Part shown: one piece after another, positions 55,677 to 64,000 of the stretch
How the letters are laid out: the number at the start of each line of letters is the position of its first letter
How positions within the stretch are numbered: position 1 is the first letter of the stretch
NCBI RefSeq assembly: GCF_003315245.1
Contig: NZ_QNRT01000001.1
Coordinates: 1,025,457-1,089,456 of the forward strand
From: Arenicella xantha
Lineage (GTDB): Bacteria; Pseudomonadota; Gammaproteobacteria; Arenicellales; Arenicellaceae
Reading direction: 5' to 3'
DNA: 64,000 nt
The notes under the pieces: generated by a model
What the model was told of the DNA's origin: nothing
The model's input: the letters and a program-made list of their open reading frames with translations, nothing else
Database searches by the model: none
Position numbers and translations under genes: made by a program

Positions 55677-57228
55677 CTTAATTAGCCGCAAGTCCCGACG
55701 AGTAATTCCTCGATGGAGACTTGCATCAGATAATGATGCGCTTAGATATTCTGAAGGAAACAAGAACTTTACACCTCTTGTTCTAAACTCAGATTTAGAG
55801 AAGTCTTACGTCAAATGGAGCTCAACCAAAAGCCCTGATTCGGCTATCGAACTCGCTATAGCCTTCGAGGCCTTCGGCGATTGGAGCTCAATTTCAAGAG
55901 AGAAAATACAATCTGAATTTATACAGTACGGAGGCTGTGATATTGCCTTGAAACTTATGGAAAGAGCTGAAGCCACGCAGGCGATTCAAAGCAACTATAT
56001 GCTTCCTAGTTCTCGAGATGGAATTGGCGCTCAACTCAGATTAGCGAGAAATGCTACTCGCAGCCAGCCGCTCAGCTCATTTGCCTGGCTGGCTTTAGCT
56101 CGCTCCTACACTATCTTAGGCCTACATTCATCGAAAAAATGCGAGCAAGCCATCAAAATTGCGTGCCAATTGTCGCCCAGTAGTAGATACGTGGCTCGCG
56201 TTGCTGTCAGATACTTCATTCATAGAGAATTACCAGATCGAGCGATAGATGTACTTGCAAAGTCTGGCCGAGCGCTTTCCGACCCATGGCTAGCGTCAGC
56301 GCTTATAGCATCACGTGAAATCGCTCAAACCCCCCAAAAATCAGTCAACAGACTGCTACGCCTCTCTAACGATCCTACTTGGACAACTTTTTCCAGAAGC
56401 GAGCTATTAACAGGATTAGCCAGTTTAGAAGCAGGACATGGCTCTGATAGAACAGCCAAAAAATTGTTTAATGTCGCCATTACTGACCCCACTGAGAATG
56501 CGCTTGCACAAGCACAGTGGTTCTCGAACTTTCACCAAAACCTGGTAATTCCGCAAGAAACAATCGATAACACAAGAGCTTTTGAGGCAATGGAAACCAG
56601 GGCCTTCAAAAATGGCAATTGGGGTAAAGTGCTAGAAAGCTCCCGCGCATGGCAAGCAGTAGAGCCCTTTTCTAAACGCCCAGCTTTAAATGGGTCAATG
56701 GTTGCGCTAAGCGTACTAAACGATCCCAATGCTGCGCTTGAGCTAATGAAACCCGCTTATATCGCTAATCCAACTGACCAAACGGTTGCAAATAACTATG
56801 CGGTCAGCCTCGTCTGTTCTGGTCAACTGATGGAGGCAAGCAAAATCATAAAGACTGCTGTGGAGAACGGCAAAGATACAGAAATTCATTCGCTAATGGC
56901 CACTACTGGCTTGCTCCTATTTAGGGCTGGTGATACTGAAAATGGACGGGAGTTTTATACCAACGCGAGAATAGCTCTCCGCAAGGATAAGAACAGGAGA
57001 AATGAGTTTATATGTGGCCTGTATTGGGCGAGGGAAGAAGCTATAGCTGGGAATTTAGAGAGATCAGAACAGTTAATCACTGAGGCAAAAAGCGCTTATA
57101 AAGTCTACAAGGATGACAAATTGGCATCGGCTGCTCTGAAGTCCCTGGGAGAACATAAGGCCATAACCCCACAATCAGAAGCTATAATTACCCCACATTT
57201 ACCCCTTAATATAGATATATTTAATTAA
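55669..57228 (+). CDS. TPR-like repeat partner of the kinase
   Basis: The 519-residue protein is built of helical pairs of tetratricopeptide type (SSFAWLALARSYTILGLHSS, PTDQTVANNYAVSLVCSGQL, GNLERSEQLITEAKSAYKVY). No signal peptide or membrane helix. Its start overlaps the kinase stop, so the two are translated together, and it may be the kinase substrate or scaffold. Ends in a Pro-rich tail. No enzyme motif found. Confidence 0.65.
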   Translation: MHSLISRKSRRVIPRWRLASDNDALRYSEGNKNFTPLVLNSDLEKSYVKWSSTKSPDSAIELAIAFEAFGDWSSISREKIQSEFIQYGGCDIALKLMERAEATQAIQSNYMLPSSRDGIGAQLRLARNATRSQPLSSFAWLALARSYTILGLHSSKKCEQAIKIACQLSPSSRYVARVAVRYFIHRELPDRAIDVLAKSGRALSDPWLASALIASREIAQTPQKSVNRLLRLSNDPTWTTFSRSELLTGLASLEAGHGSDRTAKKLFNVAITDPTENALAQAQWFSNFHQNLVIPQETIDNTRAFEAMETRAFKNGNWGKVLESSRAWQAVEPFSKRPALNGSMVALSVLNDPNAALELMKPAYIANPTDQTVANNYAVSLVCSGQLMEASKIIKTAVENGKDTEIHSLMATTGLLLFRAGDTENGREFYTNARIALRKDKNRRNEFICGLYWAREEAIAGNLERSEQLITEAKSAYKVYKDDKLASAALKSLGEHKAITPQSEAIITPHLPLNIDIFN

Positions 57229-57379
57229 TACGAATATAAATAATAACTTATGTTATTTTGAACGGGGATTATTAATCATATGTTGAGATGATTTGTCATC
57301 TGCTGTACTCTGATTCGGTCAGATAAACTTAGATTGATAATACAGACTCGTGGACCAGCAAGAAAATTTTCAAAGAACG

Positions 57380-57399
57380 AATTAGCGGGACACCCACTC
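57380..57399. repeat. REP-like element before the RAYT transposase
   Basis: AATTAGCGGGACACCCACTC, exactly repeated at 60003-60022. The cores AGCGGGACACCC/GGGTGTCCCGCT also occur at 60670-60681 and, imperfectly, at 60116-60133. REP sequences of this kind typically accompany RAYT transposases; the nearest RAYT begins about 70 bases downstream. Confidence 0.75.
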
Positions 57400-57467
57400 A
57401 AAATAATTGCAATGCCCATTAAAACATGAGAATGTAAACTCTCATACGGAAATTAACGGAGCCATGG

Positions 57468-58442
57468 ATGACTCTACCAAGGAAATCACTCGTTTCACTG
57501 TCTGAAACGCCCTATTACCATTGTGCCTCTCGCTGCGTGCGACGTGCGTTTTTATGTGGCGTTGATCACTACACTGGGCAGTCTTTTGAGCATCGCCGCA
57601 GCTGGTTAGAGAAAAAACTGCTCGATACAGCATCTATATTCGCGATTAAGCTCTGTTCTTATGCAGTAATGAGTAATCACTATCACGTGGTACTGCATGT
57701 GCGCCAAGACCTTGCCTCTGATTGGTCTAATAAGGAGGTAGTCACACGCTGGCATCAGCTATTCAACGGCACCCTATTCTCACAACGCTATCTGGCAGGT
57801 GAGCCGCTACTTGACGTTGAACGAGAAGCTCTGAACAAAGACATTGTTGTTTGGCGAGAACGCCTCACTGATATTTCTTGGTTTATGCGCATCGTCAATG
57901 AGTTTATTGCTCGTAAAGCCAACGCCGAAGACAAATGTACTGGCTCATTCTGGGAAAGTCGATTTAAGAGCCAAGCATTATTAGACGAGCGTGCACTCTT
58001 GTCCTGTATGGCTTACGTAGACTTAAACCCCGTTCGAGCCAAGATGGCAGCCACCCCAGAAGTCTCTGAGCATACCGCTGTTCGTAAACGAATTCACTTG
58101 CTGCAAACGTCACAAGCAGAGCCGCGCTATTTAGAGAGCTTCGTGGGAACTAAACAAGATTCCATCGGAATTCCGTTTAAACTAAAAGAGTATATAGAGC
58201 TCGTCGATTGGACTGGACGAGTCATCAGACAAGATAAGCGCGGAGCCATAAGCGAAGAGCTACCACCTATTCTTGGTCGATTAAACCTGCCAATCGATTC
58301 CTGGCAAATACTCACCACACAATTTGAGCGGCAATTTAGAAACTGGGTAGGCTCAGAACACATCGTTAAACAAGCTTGCAGTAACCAAGGCTACAAACGG
58401 GTTCCATCCGCACGACATCAACGCCACTTGCTTCCTACTTAG
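57468..58442 (+). CDS. REP-associated tyrosine transposase (RAYT, Y1/IS200-like)
   Basis: The 324-residue protein has the HUH-type Y1 core: ETPYYHCASRCVRRAFLCG, the two histidines in AVMSNHYHVVLHV, and ESRFKSQALLDERALLSCMA followed by YVDLNPVRAKMA, a signature of the large marine RAYT subgroup. Y1 transposases cut single-stranded hairpins, and RAYTs are thought to spread REP sequences. It is a lone gene between two REP copies, with no terminal inverted repeats. A ribosome site ACGGAG precedes the ATG at 57468. Confidence 0.88.
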   Translation: MTLPRKSLVSLSETPYYHCASRCVRRAFLCGVDHYTGQSFEHRRSWLEKKLLDTASIFAIKLCSYAVMSNHYHVVLHVRQDLASDWSNKEVVTRWHQLFNGTLFSQRYLAGEPLLDVEREALNKDIVVWRERLTDISWFMRIVNEFIARKANAEDKCTGSFWESRFKSQALLDERALLSCMAYVDLNPVRAKMAATPEVSEHTAVRKRIHLLQTSQAEPRYLESFVGTKQDSIGIPFKLKEYIELVDWTGRVIRQDKRGAISEELPPILGRLNLPIDSWQILTTQFERQFRNWVGSEHIVKQACSNQGYKRVPSARHQRHLLPT

Positions 58443-58730
58443 ACTAAAGCATATTCAATTCAGAAAGCGACTATCGCGCTACGCGAGGCCGACACTCGTA
58501 CACAATATAAGGAACACAGCAATTTTAGGCTGAAAACGTCAAAATACCTATCACGGCGTAAAAAACGAACCTATTCGAAGTACACAGTAATAAACCAAGT
58601 AGGTCAATCTGGTTTCTTCTAGTCGTGTCTGTCCATTATGGATGCATCCAGTTTGAAAACAAATACTATTCCCTGCTAGAAAGTGTCTACTATAGTCTGG
58701 GAAGCCCAAACTCACAATTAAGCATAGAGG

Positions 58731-59831
58731 CTAATACAGCTCGAATTCGTTGTTATCCTGTGTCACTAACTTGACTAACTTAGGGTGTAAAAATAGCTGC
58801 TCACGCCCAAGTTGGTTCTGTTCTAAAACCCCTATTTCAACTAACTTCTTTAAGTATTCAGATGCGGTTTGCCGTTTAGCGATACCCGCTGTGACTAGAT
58901 CACCAATACGGCAGTAAGGTTGAGCAAAGATCACATCGATTAATTCCCGGCTGTATATCTTTGGCAACTTATACCGAACATGTTCTGTCGTATGGTCAGC
59001 TAGCCGACGTATGTTACTTATTTTTTGTGTTGTCCAAGTTGCGGTACTTCTTACTGCCTCCAACATATACAACAACCAGTCTTCCCAAGATTCATTTTTT
59101 GTGACTGCAAGTAGCTTGGTGTAGTAGTCTGCCTTATTAGCAATAATGTAACGGCTTAAATAGAGAATCGGTAGATTTAGCAGTTCCTCTTGAACCAAAT
59201 ATAAAATGTTTAAGACTCGCCCGGTACGACCATTGCCATCTGTGAATGGGTGAATTGCCTCAAATTGATAATGCATAACGGCCATACGGATTAATGGGTC
59301 TAACTCAGGCTGCTCATGAAGTAGCTTCTCCCAGTTACCAAGCAGACTTCTTAGTAATGTCTCACCTACTGGAGGTGTATAAATAGTTTCTCCAGTAGCA
59401 GTGTTAGTTAAATTTGTGCCCGGCACTTTTCGTACCAACATTTCCACACCCTTTATCTGGCTGCATATTGTCTCTGCGCTATTAGTATTTAGGGGTCGCT
59501 GAGATAAAGCCTTCCAACCTTCGTAAAGAGCCCTTCGATAACGTAGAGCTTCCTTCGTAGCTGAATCGGCTTGATCATCATGTTCGGCAAACTTAAATAG
59601 CTTGTCGGAGGTGGTCACGATATTTTCTATTTCAGAACTATCTTTAGCTTCAAGCAGCGGCAAAGTATTAATCAACATCGCTTGATTAGGTATTAAATCT
59701 GCAGCTTGTTTTAGTTCAGCGAGTGCAGCTCTAGCGTTAATACAGCTCTTTAATACTGCTTTAGTTTCTAACTCAACGGAAGGAGGCAACAAAGGAAGTT
59801 CGTTATAGGGTTTACTTGGATCCCATTGCAT
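58731..59831 (-). CDS. Fic-family AMPylase with C-terminal winged helix
   Basis: Fic enzymes transfer AMP to hydroxyl groups of proteins. The catalytic motif is HPFTDGNGRTGR (complete). The regulatory inhibitory helix is within the N-terminus (SSEIENI, S/T-x-x-x-E-G/N type), so it is a class II Fic resembling the Shewanella SoFic type by length (366 residues). The C-terminus (RIGDLVTAGIAKRQTASEYL, KKLVEIGVLEQN) is a winged-helix domain that probably binds DNA. The promoter has an array of palindromes, suggesting autoregulation. Target unknown. Confidence 0.9.
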   Translation of the reverse strand: MQWDPSKPYNELPLLPPSVELETKAVLKSCINARAALAELKQAADLIPNQAMLINTLPLLEAKDSSEIENIVTTSDKLFKFAEHDDQADSATKEALRYRRALYEGWKALSQRPLNTNSAETICSQIKGVEMLVRKVPGTNLTNTATGETIYTPPVGETLLRSLLGNWEKLLHEQPELDPLIRMAVMHYQFEAIHPFTDGNGRTGRVLNILYLVQEELLNLPILYLSRYIIANKADYYTKLLAVTKNESWEDWLLYMLEAVRSTATWTTQKISNIRRLADHTTEHVRYKLPKIYSRELIDVIFAQPYCRIGDLVTAGIAKRQTASEYLKKLVEIGVLEQNQLGREQLFLHPKLVKLVTQDNNEFELY

Positions 59832-59853
59832 ATGTTTATATTCTTCGATTATT

Positions 59854-59932
59854 TCGACACGTAGGGAGCTTATGTCGATGGCATCGACACGTCAACAAGA
59901 TGTGTCGATGTTTTTCTATTTTATCGACACGT
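59854..59932. promoter_or_regulatory. Operator array in front of the Fic gene
   Basis: TCGACACGT occurs at 59854-59862, 59884-59892 and 59924-59932. TGTCGATG-g-CATCGACA (59873-59889) and ATCGACAC...GTGTCGAT (59883-59890 with 59902-59909) are perfect overlapping palindromes. All lie within ~100 bases upstream of the Fic start (59831). Likely a repressor site, perhaps for the Fic winged helix. Confidence 0.65.
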
Positions 59933-59943
59933 ATATAAGCTTA

Positions 59944-60169
59944 TATAAATGACTTGTCTTACGCTGTCAGCGGCACTGTTTTATATTGAGCTCTAAATCG
60001 GAAATTAGCGGGACACCCACTCCAAATAGTACTCGACCAATCGGTGTTCTGCGGATCAAAAATTACGTCGCTGGTATCCTGGATTAAGTGGCTTGGTGGA
60101 GACTGGCTCTTAGTCTGGGTGTCCCAGCTATTTCGTTACATCACATTGAGCATCTTGCTAGTAATACCC
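59944..60169. other. REP-like pair enclosing a decayed yeeE fragment
   Basis: REP-like copies at 60003-60022 and, inverted and imperfect, at 60116-60133 surround 60031-60099. That 69-base piece is 60 of 69 identical to 61491-61559 inside the YeeE/YedE gene, all nine differences being transitions. No gene is seen otherwise. Confidence 0.75.
60031..60099 (-). pseudogene. Diverged fragment of the YeeE/YedE gene
   Basis: 69 bases match 61491-61559 of the YeeE/YedE gene with nine differences, all transitions. It is much too short to be functional and is a relic of a duplication or of a REP-mediated copying event. Confidence 0.75.
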
Positions 60170-60946
60170 CTACCGCTTTGTTTTTAATGGAAGGTGAGAA
60201 CTCTCATCTAGGCTCCCCTCAGGGCCTCCAATATGCGAAATTGATTCCACCGGTTGGTTTTCCACGATCTTTGCCAAATCTTTACTAACATCGACGAGAA
60301 CCTGGATTACAGCGACCTCGTGCACTGCACCCAATACTGGCTGATAGCGATTATAGTCATCGCCTAAATAATGTTTGAAAATAATAGATTTCCAATCACT
60401 GGCGTATGCTTCCGAATCATTGCCTATAAAAACTTCACCGCTTGAGTGCTTTTTTGGGAAATCTCCGTCGTTCGAAAACGCCAATGTAACAAGATATCTT
60501 TCGTTCTTTACGCCTCCCATCTTTTGAGCAACTTCGGGTTTGAACTGAGATCGAAATTGTAGGTACTTTTGAAAATTATCGTTACGGTTAGATGATTGCT
60601 CTTTCGAATGACTGTTCACACTCTCTTTCGGTTTGATTTTCTGACCAAAAGGGCTTTCTGCTTTAGGAAGGGTGTCCCGCTGTCGAGCGGCCTCAAAAAC
60701 AGCCTCGACAATATCACCGTTCTCGAATGATCTAAATTGGTCGATAGATTCTTGGATCTCGGCTGGAGTCATTACCGGCGACGGTTGCTCACAAGGCACC
60801 ACTATTTTTTTACCAGAGAGCGTTTTATCAAAACACTCATCAAACCCTTTTTTGCTGTAAGCCACATAATCTGACTCTGCTTTCACCAAGCTGAACGGTG
60901 CCAAGCTCAGCATCGCCACGCAGCAAAATCCCTTTATTATTCTCAC
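60170..60946 (-). CDS. Exported hypothetical protein
   Basis: 258 residues with a signal peptide (FCCVAMLSLAPFSLVKAES). The mature part has two cysteines (FDECFDKTL, IVVPCEQPS), a charged low-complexity middle (SHSKEQSSNRNDNFQKYLQF) and a C-terminal VHEVAVIQVLVDVSKDLAKI. A REP-core sequence is embedded in the coding frame near RQRDTLP (bases 60670-60681). No family recognised. Confidence 0.6.
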   Translation of the reverse strand: MRIIKGFCCVAMLSLAPFSLVKAESDYVAYSKKGFDECFDKTLSGKKIVVPCEQPSPVMTPAEIQESIDQFRSFENGDIVEAVFEAARQRDTLPKAESPFGQKIKPKESVNSHSKEQSSNRNDNFQKYLQFRSQFKPEVAQKMGGVKNERYLVTLAFSNDGDFPKKHSSGEVFIGNDSEAYASDWKSIIFKHYLGDDYNRYQPVLGAVHEVAVIQVLVDVSKDLAKIVENQPVESISHIGGPEGSLDESSHLPLKTKR

Positions 60947-61205
60947 GTTTTCATCCTAATAAGATGTTCTTTAAAAAGCCATTCTCACGCATTAACGATC
61001 AACGGTCCACTAGACTCTCCCACTCAGAGTTAAGTCTATACAAAAATACCAGCCGTATATATTCTGAGCTGGAGTACTACCGCGGAATCAAACTAACCCA
61101 TACTTAGAGGCATGAACAGACGAATCTATTGACCAATGTAAGTATGGATATCTCTCAGCAATAACTTACTTCACAACCGCCACGCAAACGGCAGCTCCGC
61201 TCTAC

Positions 61206-62177
61206 CTAATTAGCAAAATACCGCCGATATACCCACCTCTCCACCACAATCCCGCTCAACATACCTACCACCGCGGCCATGCTTGCGAACGACAAAGTTG
61301 GCAACCCGAGGAGCAAGTGGGAGTCATTGCCGCCCAGAGCGACAGCACCACCAATGCCCATTAGCGTGCCGGCTGGAAAATGTCGAAAAACGCGCTTGAT
61401 GGTGATTTTTTGCAAACGAAACTGTTGCGCTCGAATCGCTGAATACCACATTCCAAAGGTCAGCCCGAGTAATAATAAATAGCGCTGAGCACTCGGCCAA
61501 TCGGTGTTCTGCGAATTAAAAATCACATCGCCGGTATCCTGAATTAAACGGCTTGGTGGCCAATCTGGTTGCAGTAGAAATAGCGTAGAAGCGAGCAAGC
61601 CGAAGACAATAATTCCAAGCCACAGTCTGCGCTGATCTGGTTTAAAAACCAAGCGTTGCACGGTAATCAAAAAAGCCGGCACAAAGAACCAGAAAATAGT
61701 TTGGTTAGAGAAATGCTCTGTGGTTTGATAGAACTCAAAGCTCCAACCGCCCCGCAACGAAACGCTCATCCATAAGCACCAGCCGACGGCCCAGCCACCC
61801 ATGGTCAGCATCATCGACAGGTCGCCCTTAGTGAATCGGTTCATGGTCGATACTGAGCAAGCTTGATTGATTCCGGCACCGATACCGAAGATGAATCCAC
61901 CTAACAAGAAGACCGGGTGGAACGCATAACGTGGCATACTATTTTCCCAGCCGAGATAACTGGTAGCCAGAAAATAGACCCACAGCCAACAGCCGCTAAG
62001 TAATATCGCTAGTAACAGTGCAGAGTCACCGTCGAGCGCCTGGCCCACACCTCTAATTAAGCAAATACCAATCCGCTGTGCGATGAAGCCAATCACTGCA
62101 ATTATCAGAAGTGAGATCGTAATTGTAGTCACAATGATTTCTATGTCTTTGCCAAATTTGGCGTGTGTTTCACTCAC
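61206..62177 (-). CDS. YeeE/YedE-family sulphur transporter
   Basis: The 323-residue protein has about nine membrane segments and the family motifs FGIGAGINQACSVSTMNRFT (conserved Cys) and PAGTLMGIGGAVALGGNDSH. YeeE/YedE proteins import thiosulphate or related sulphur compounds through the inner membrane. The gene is divergent from the buf genes (188-base gap), a neighbourhood compatible with metal/sulphur stress. Intact; a small copy of its interior lies at 60031-60099. Confidence 0.88.
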   Translation of the reverse strand: MSETHAKFGKDIEIIVTTITISLLIIAVIGFIAQRIGICLIRGVGQALDGDSALLLAILLSGCWLWVYFLATSYLGWENSMPRYAFHPVFLLGGFIFGIGAGINQACSVSTMNRFTKGDLSMMLTMGGWAVGWCLWMSVSLRGGWSFEFYQTTEHFSNQTIFWFFVPAFLITVQRLVFKPDQRRLWLGIIVFGLLASTLFLLQPDWPPSRLIQDTGDVIFNSQNTDWPSAQRYLLLLGLTFGMWYSAIRAQQFRLQKITIKRVFRHFPAGTLMGIGGAVALGGNDSHLLLGLPTLSFASMAAVVGMLSGIVVERWVYRRYFAN

Positions 62178-62292
62178 TTAGACCGAGGTATTCTGCCGAC
62201 TATTACATAAAAAATAGCGCTGTCGCCTTAGCTGATTTTTCAGCTGCGGCTAGTCTAATTCACGGTAGCTCTAACCATCCGTTAAAAACTTT

Positions 62293-62333
62293 TTGCAAGC
62301 AATCGCTGAATACACCGATCTAATAGCTTGCAA
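62293..62333. promoter_or_regulatory. Inverted repeat upstream of bufA
   Basis: TTGCAAGC (62293-62300) pairs with GCTTGCAA (62326-62333), 33 bases before the bufA start. Possibly an operator or sigma-factor site. Confidence 0.4.
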
Positions 62334-62365
62334 CATTCATTTCATTATCAATTCGGAGTAAATTC

Positions 62366-62731
62366 ATGAACAAGACTAAACTGGCTCAATTATTACTTAC
62401 AGGCGCAGCCATTGCAGCGACGAGCTCTATTTCAGCAAAACCAAATGACCAACTTACCGTTGCCGAAGGTGCTTCTGAAAAAGTTGCGGCTAGCTTGAAT
62501 GCTTGGATCGCGACCGGCAAATCACCAAAGGGTAGAAAAGACAAGTGTTATGGCATTGCCTTAGCCGGTGAGAATGATTGCAAAGCAGGTGCTGGCACCT
62601 CTTGCGAAGGAACCTCGACTATTGACTTTCAAGGCAACGCTTGGACCTATGCACCAAAAGGTAGCTGTGAATCAATCGTTACTCCAAACGGCCCCGCGTC
62701 ATTGGAAGAGCTTGATCGAGATAACGCATAA
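62366..62731 (+). CDS. bufA: Bufferin-type precursor (DUF2282-like)
   Basis: The 121-residue protein has a signal peptide ([20 protein letters not shown]) and the four-cysteine mature part [38 protein letters not shown], typical of DUF2282/BufA proteins. In bufferins these cysteines are modified by the neighbouring MNIO (DUF692) enzyme with its partner, giving a copper-binding peptide in the periplasm. Start ATG 62366 has CGGAG upstream. Followed by bufB (33-base gap) and bufC. Confidence 0.9.
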   Translation: MNKTKLAQLLLTGAAIAATSSISAKPNDQLTVAEGASEKVAASLNAWIATGKSPKGRKDKCYGIALAGENDCKAGAGTSCEGTSTIDFQGNAWTYAPKGSCESIVTPNGPASLEELDRDNA

Positions 62732-62763
62732 CAATCAGCAAAACTGATTGTATAACTAACAAG

Positions 62764-63606
62764 ATGATAGGTTCCGCCGGCGTCGGTTTTAAGCCCGACT
62801 ACTTTGAGGATATTGCTTCTATGCCAGAGAATGATCTCTGGCTAGAGGTACATACTGAAAACTATCTGGTCGACGGCGGCCTGAGACTTGAGCATTTAGA
62901 AAAGCTCAGGCAAAACCACCAAATTAGTTTTCATGGCGTTTCGGCATCGCTGGGTAGTGGCAAGGCGCTGGACTCAACGTTCATGGCCTCAATCAAGAAG
63001 TTGATTGATCACTTTCAACCTTGCAGCGTTTCTGAACACGCTGTTTGGTCGCGTTATGCGGGCCAGTATTTTCCGGATCTTCTGCCGTTACCCAGAACGC
63101 AGCAAGCACTATCAAGCTTGGTGGACGGGGTCTCGGCCTATCAAGATGGTATCGCAAGAACCATCTTGCTGGAGAACCCAACCAACTATCTTGATTTTGT
63201 CAGCGAGATGGATGAGCCTGAGTTTTTAGTCGATGTCGCAAACCGTACCGGCTGTGGCTTGTTACTCGACGTCAACAATCTGTACCTGAGTAGTATTAAT
63301 TGCGGCATGGACACGCATAAATATATTGATGCCCTGCCGACCAATCTGGTGGGGGAAATCCACGTAGCTGGTTTTACCCCGGACCCCGAACACGCAACTA
63401 AGCTGTATATCGATAGCCACGCTGAGCCGGTGAGCGAAGACGTTTGGAGTTTGCTTGACTACGCACTTGAACGTCTTGGCCCCTTGCCGGTGTTAGTCGA
63501 ACGTGATGATAATTTGCCGCCATGGGCGGAACTATTCGCTGAACGTGAGCGCGCGCAATCAGTAATCAAAAAACACAGTGGCGGGAAAAAACATGTCACA
63601 GCTTGA
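62764..63606 (+). CDS. bufB: MNIO (DUF692) modifying enzyme BufB
   Basis: The 280-residue protein begins GSAGVGFKPDYFEDI and carries VHTENYLVDGG, SFHGVSASLGSG, SEHAVWS and LLDVNNLYLSS, which contribute the metal-binding residues of multinuclear non-heme iron oxidases of the DUF692 type, and ends ...VLVERDDNLPPWAEL. It converts cysteines in BufA to oxazolone/thioamide-type groups (known for the family). Its stop overlaps bufC by 14 bases. Confidence 0.93.
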   Translation: MIGSAGVGFKPDYFEDIASMPENDLWLEVHTENYLVDGGLRLEHLEKLRQNHQISFHGVSASLGSGKALDSTFMASIKKLIDHFQPCSVSEHAVWSRYAGQYFPDLLPLPRTQQALSSLVDGVSAYQDGIARTILLENPTNYLDFVSEMDEPEFLVDVANRTGCGLLLDVNNLYLSSINCGMDTHKYIDALPTNLVGEIHVAGFTPDPEHATKLYIDSHAEPVSEDVWSLLDYALERLGPLPVLVERDDNLPPWAELFAERERAQSVIKKHSGGKKHVTA

Positions 63607-64000
63607 CGCCTTTTTTGAGCACTTCGCAACGTATATTTCCACCGGTGATGCATCGGCACTCTCACCGTATTTGTCTGAAACGTCTAACCCTGAGTTTCTT
63701 AAGGTCTACCGAAATGGTGCCTTTAAGGCCGGCGTCGACGCCTTATCTGCCAACTTTCCAACACTAAAAAAGGTGCTAGGAGACGAGCCCTTTAAGTCGC
63801 TTTGCCGAAGCTATATTTCAGAAAACTGGCCAAGCGATACGCGGCTCTCTAGCTATGGCGATGGCCTGAGCGATTACATCAGAAAATGCACCAAACATAG
63901 CTCAGACCCTCACGCATCACGGCAAGTCGATTTTGCGATGCTTGACTATGCATGGTTGAGTTCATTGCTTGCCCGAGATGAGGCGCCACTTAGCGCCCAA
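63593..64000 (+). CDS. bufC: BufC-like partner protein (DUF2063), partial
   Basis: Starts at ATG 63593, overlapping the bufB stop, and remains open for 136 codons to the window edge. The N-terminus SQLDAFFEHFATYISTGDAS, then YRNGAFKAGVDALSANFPTL and SYISENWPS, is the layout of the DUF2063-type partner that binds the precursor for the MNIO enzyme. Partial only because the window ends. Confidence 0.85.
   Translation, partial: MSQLDAFFEHFATYISTGDASALSPYLSETSNPEFLKVYRNGAFKAGVDALSANFPTLKKVLGDEPFKSLCRSYISENWPSDTRLSSYGDGLSDYIRKCTKHSSDPHASRQVDFAMLDYAWLSSLLARDEAPLSAQ

Noticed and set aside
57468-58442. Complete insertion sequence
   Set aside because: No terminal inverted repeats or target duplication; a lone RAYT gene among REP sequences fits better.

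Overview
The window looks like a chromosomal segment of a gammaproteobacterium, probably free-living and marine. The core genes (purD end, thyA, folA, rpiA, trmB, mutY, yggX, tRNA-Phe) are of gammaproteobacterial type, and large secreted repeat proteins and a bufferin-type cluster fit an environmental organism. The genus cannot be fixed from sequence reading alone.

Layout. Bases 1-2367 hold nucleotide and folate housekeeping genes. Bases 2603-7330 hold a glycosidase-like protein, a small CPXCG zinc-ribbon protein, a secreted subtilisin (S8) and a small secreted protein. Bases 7374-20861 are one enormous reverse-strand frame of 4495 codons: DUF11-type domains, 16 SdrD/B-type calcium-binding repeats, then a C25 (gingipain-like) cysteine peptidase. 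The peptidase portion begins with its own signal peptide and ribosome binding site, so the frame may be two fused genes. Bases 21460-26186 hold trmB and a reverse-strand cassette: HprK-like kinase, PqqD-like carrier, NTP_transf_5-type nucleotidyltransferase, and a secreted protein built of three copies of one domain. The secreted protein and the small protein at 6770-7330 share an unusual leader (WHKPV...PAHAQTS). I consider this the best candidate for a poorly described modification/export system. Bases 26305-29777 hold a GMC oxidoreductase with its small Tat-type subunit, mutY and yggX.

At 29890-29965 lies tRNA-Phe(GAA), the integration site of a 24.5-kb mobilizable element (29920-54474) bounded by 48-bp direct repeats. 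The element carries a tyrosine integrase, a fused BsuBI/PstI-type methylase-nuclease, a RelA/SpoT-like plus DUF262 gene pair (candidate defence), a RepA gene with an iteron and DnaA-box origin, ParA, a GIY-YIG-like protein, a von Willebrand-like/zincin membrane protein, a coupling protein, a MOBQ relaxase and a recognisable MOBQ oriT. It ends in a cargo of secreted peptidases (papain-like, gluzincin-like lipoprotein, metzincin). No mating-pair-formation genes are seen, so it should need a helper for conjugation.

Right of the element are more accessory genes: a Ser/Thr kinase overlapping a TPR-like protein, a RAYT transposase with REP-like sequences, and a Fic enzyme behind an array of palindromic operators. 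A decayed fragment of the nearby yeeE-type gene lies between REP-like copies. The window ends with a YeeE/YedE transporter and a BufA-BufB-BufC cluster (precursor, DUF692/MNIO enzyme, partner), the last gene running off the end.
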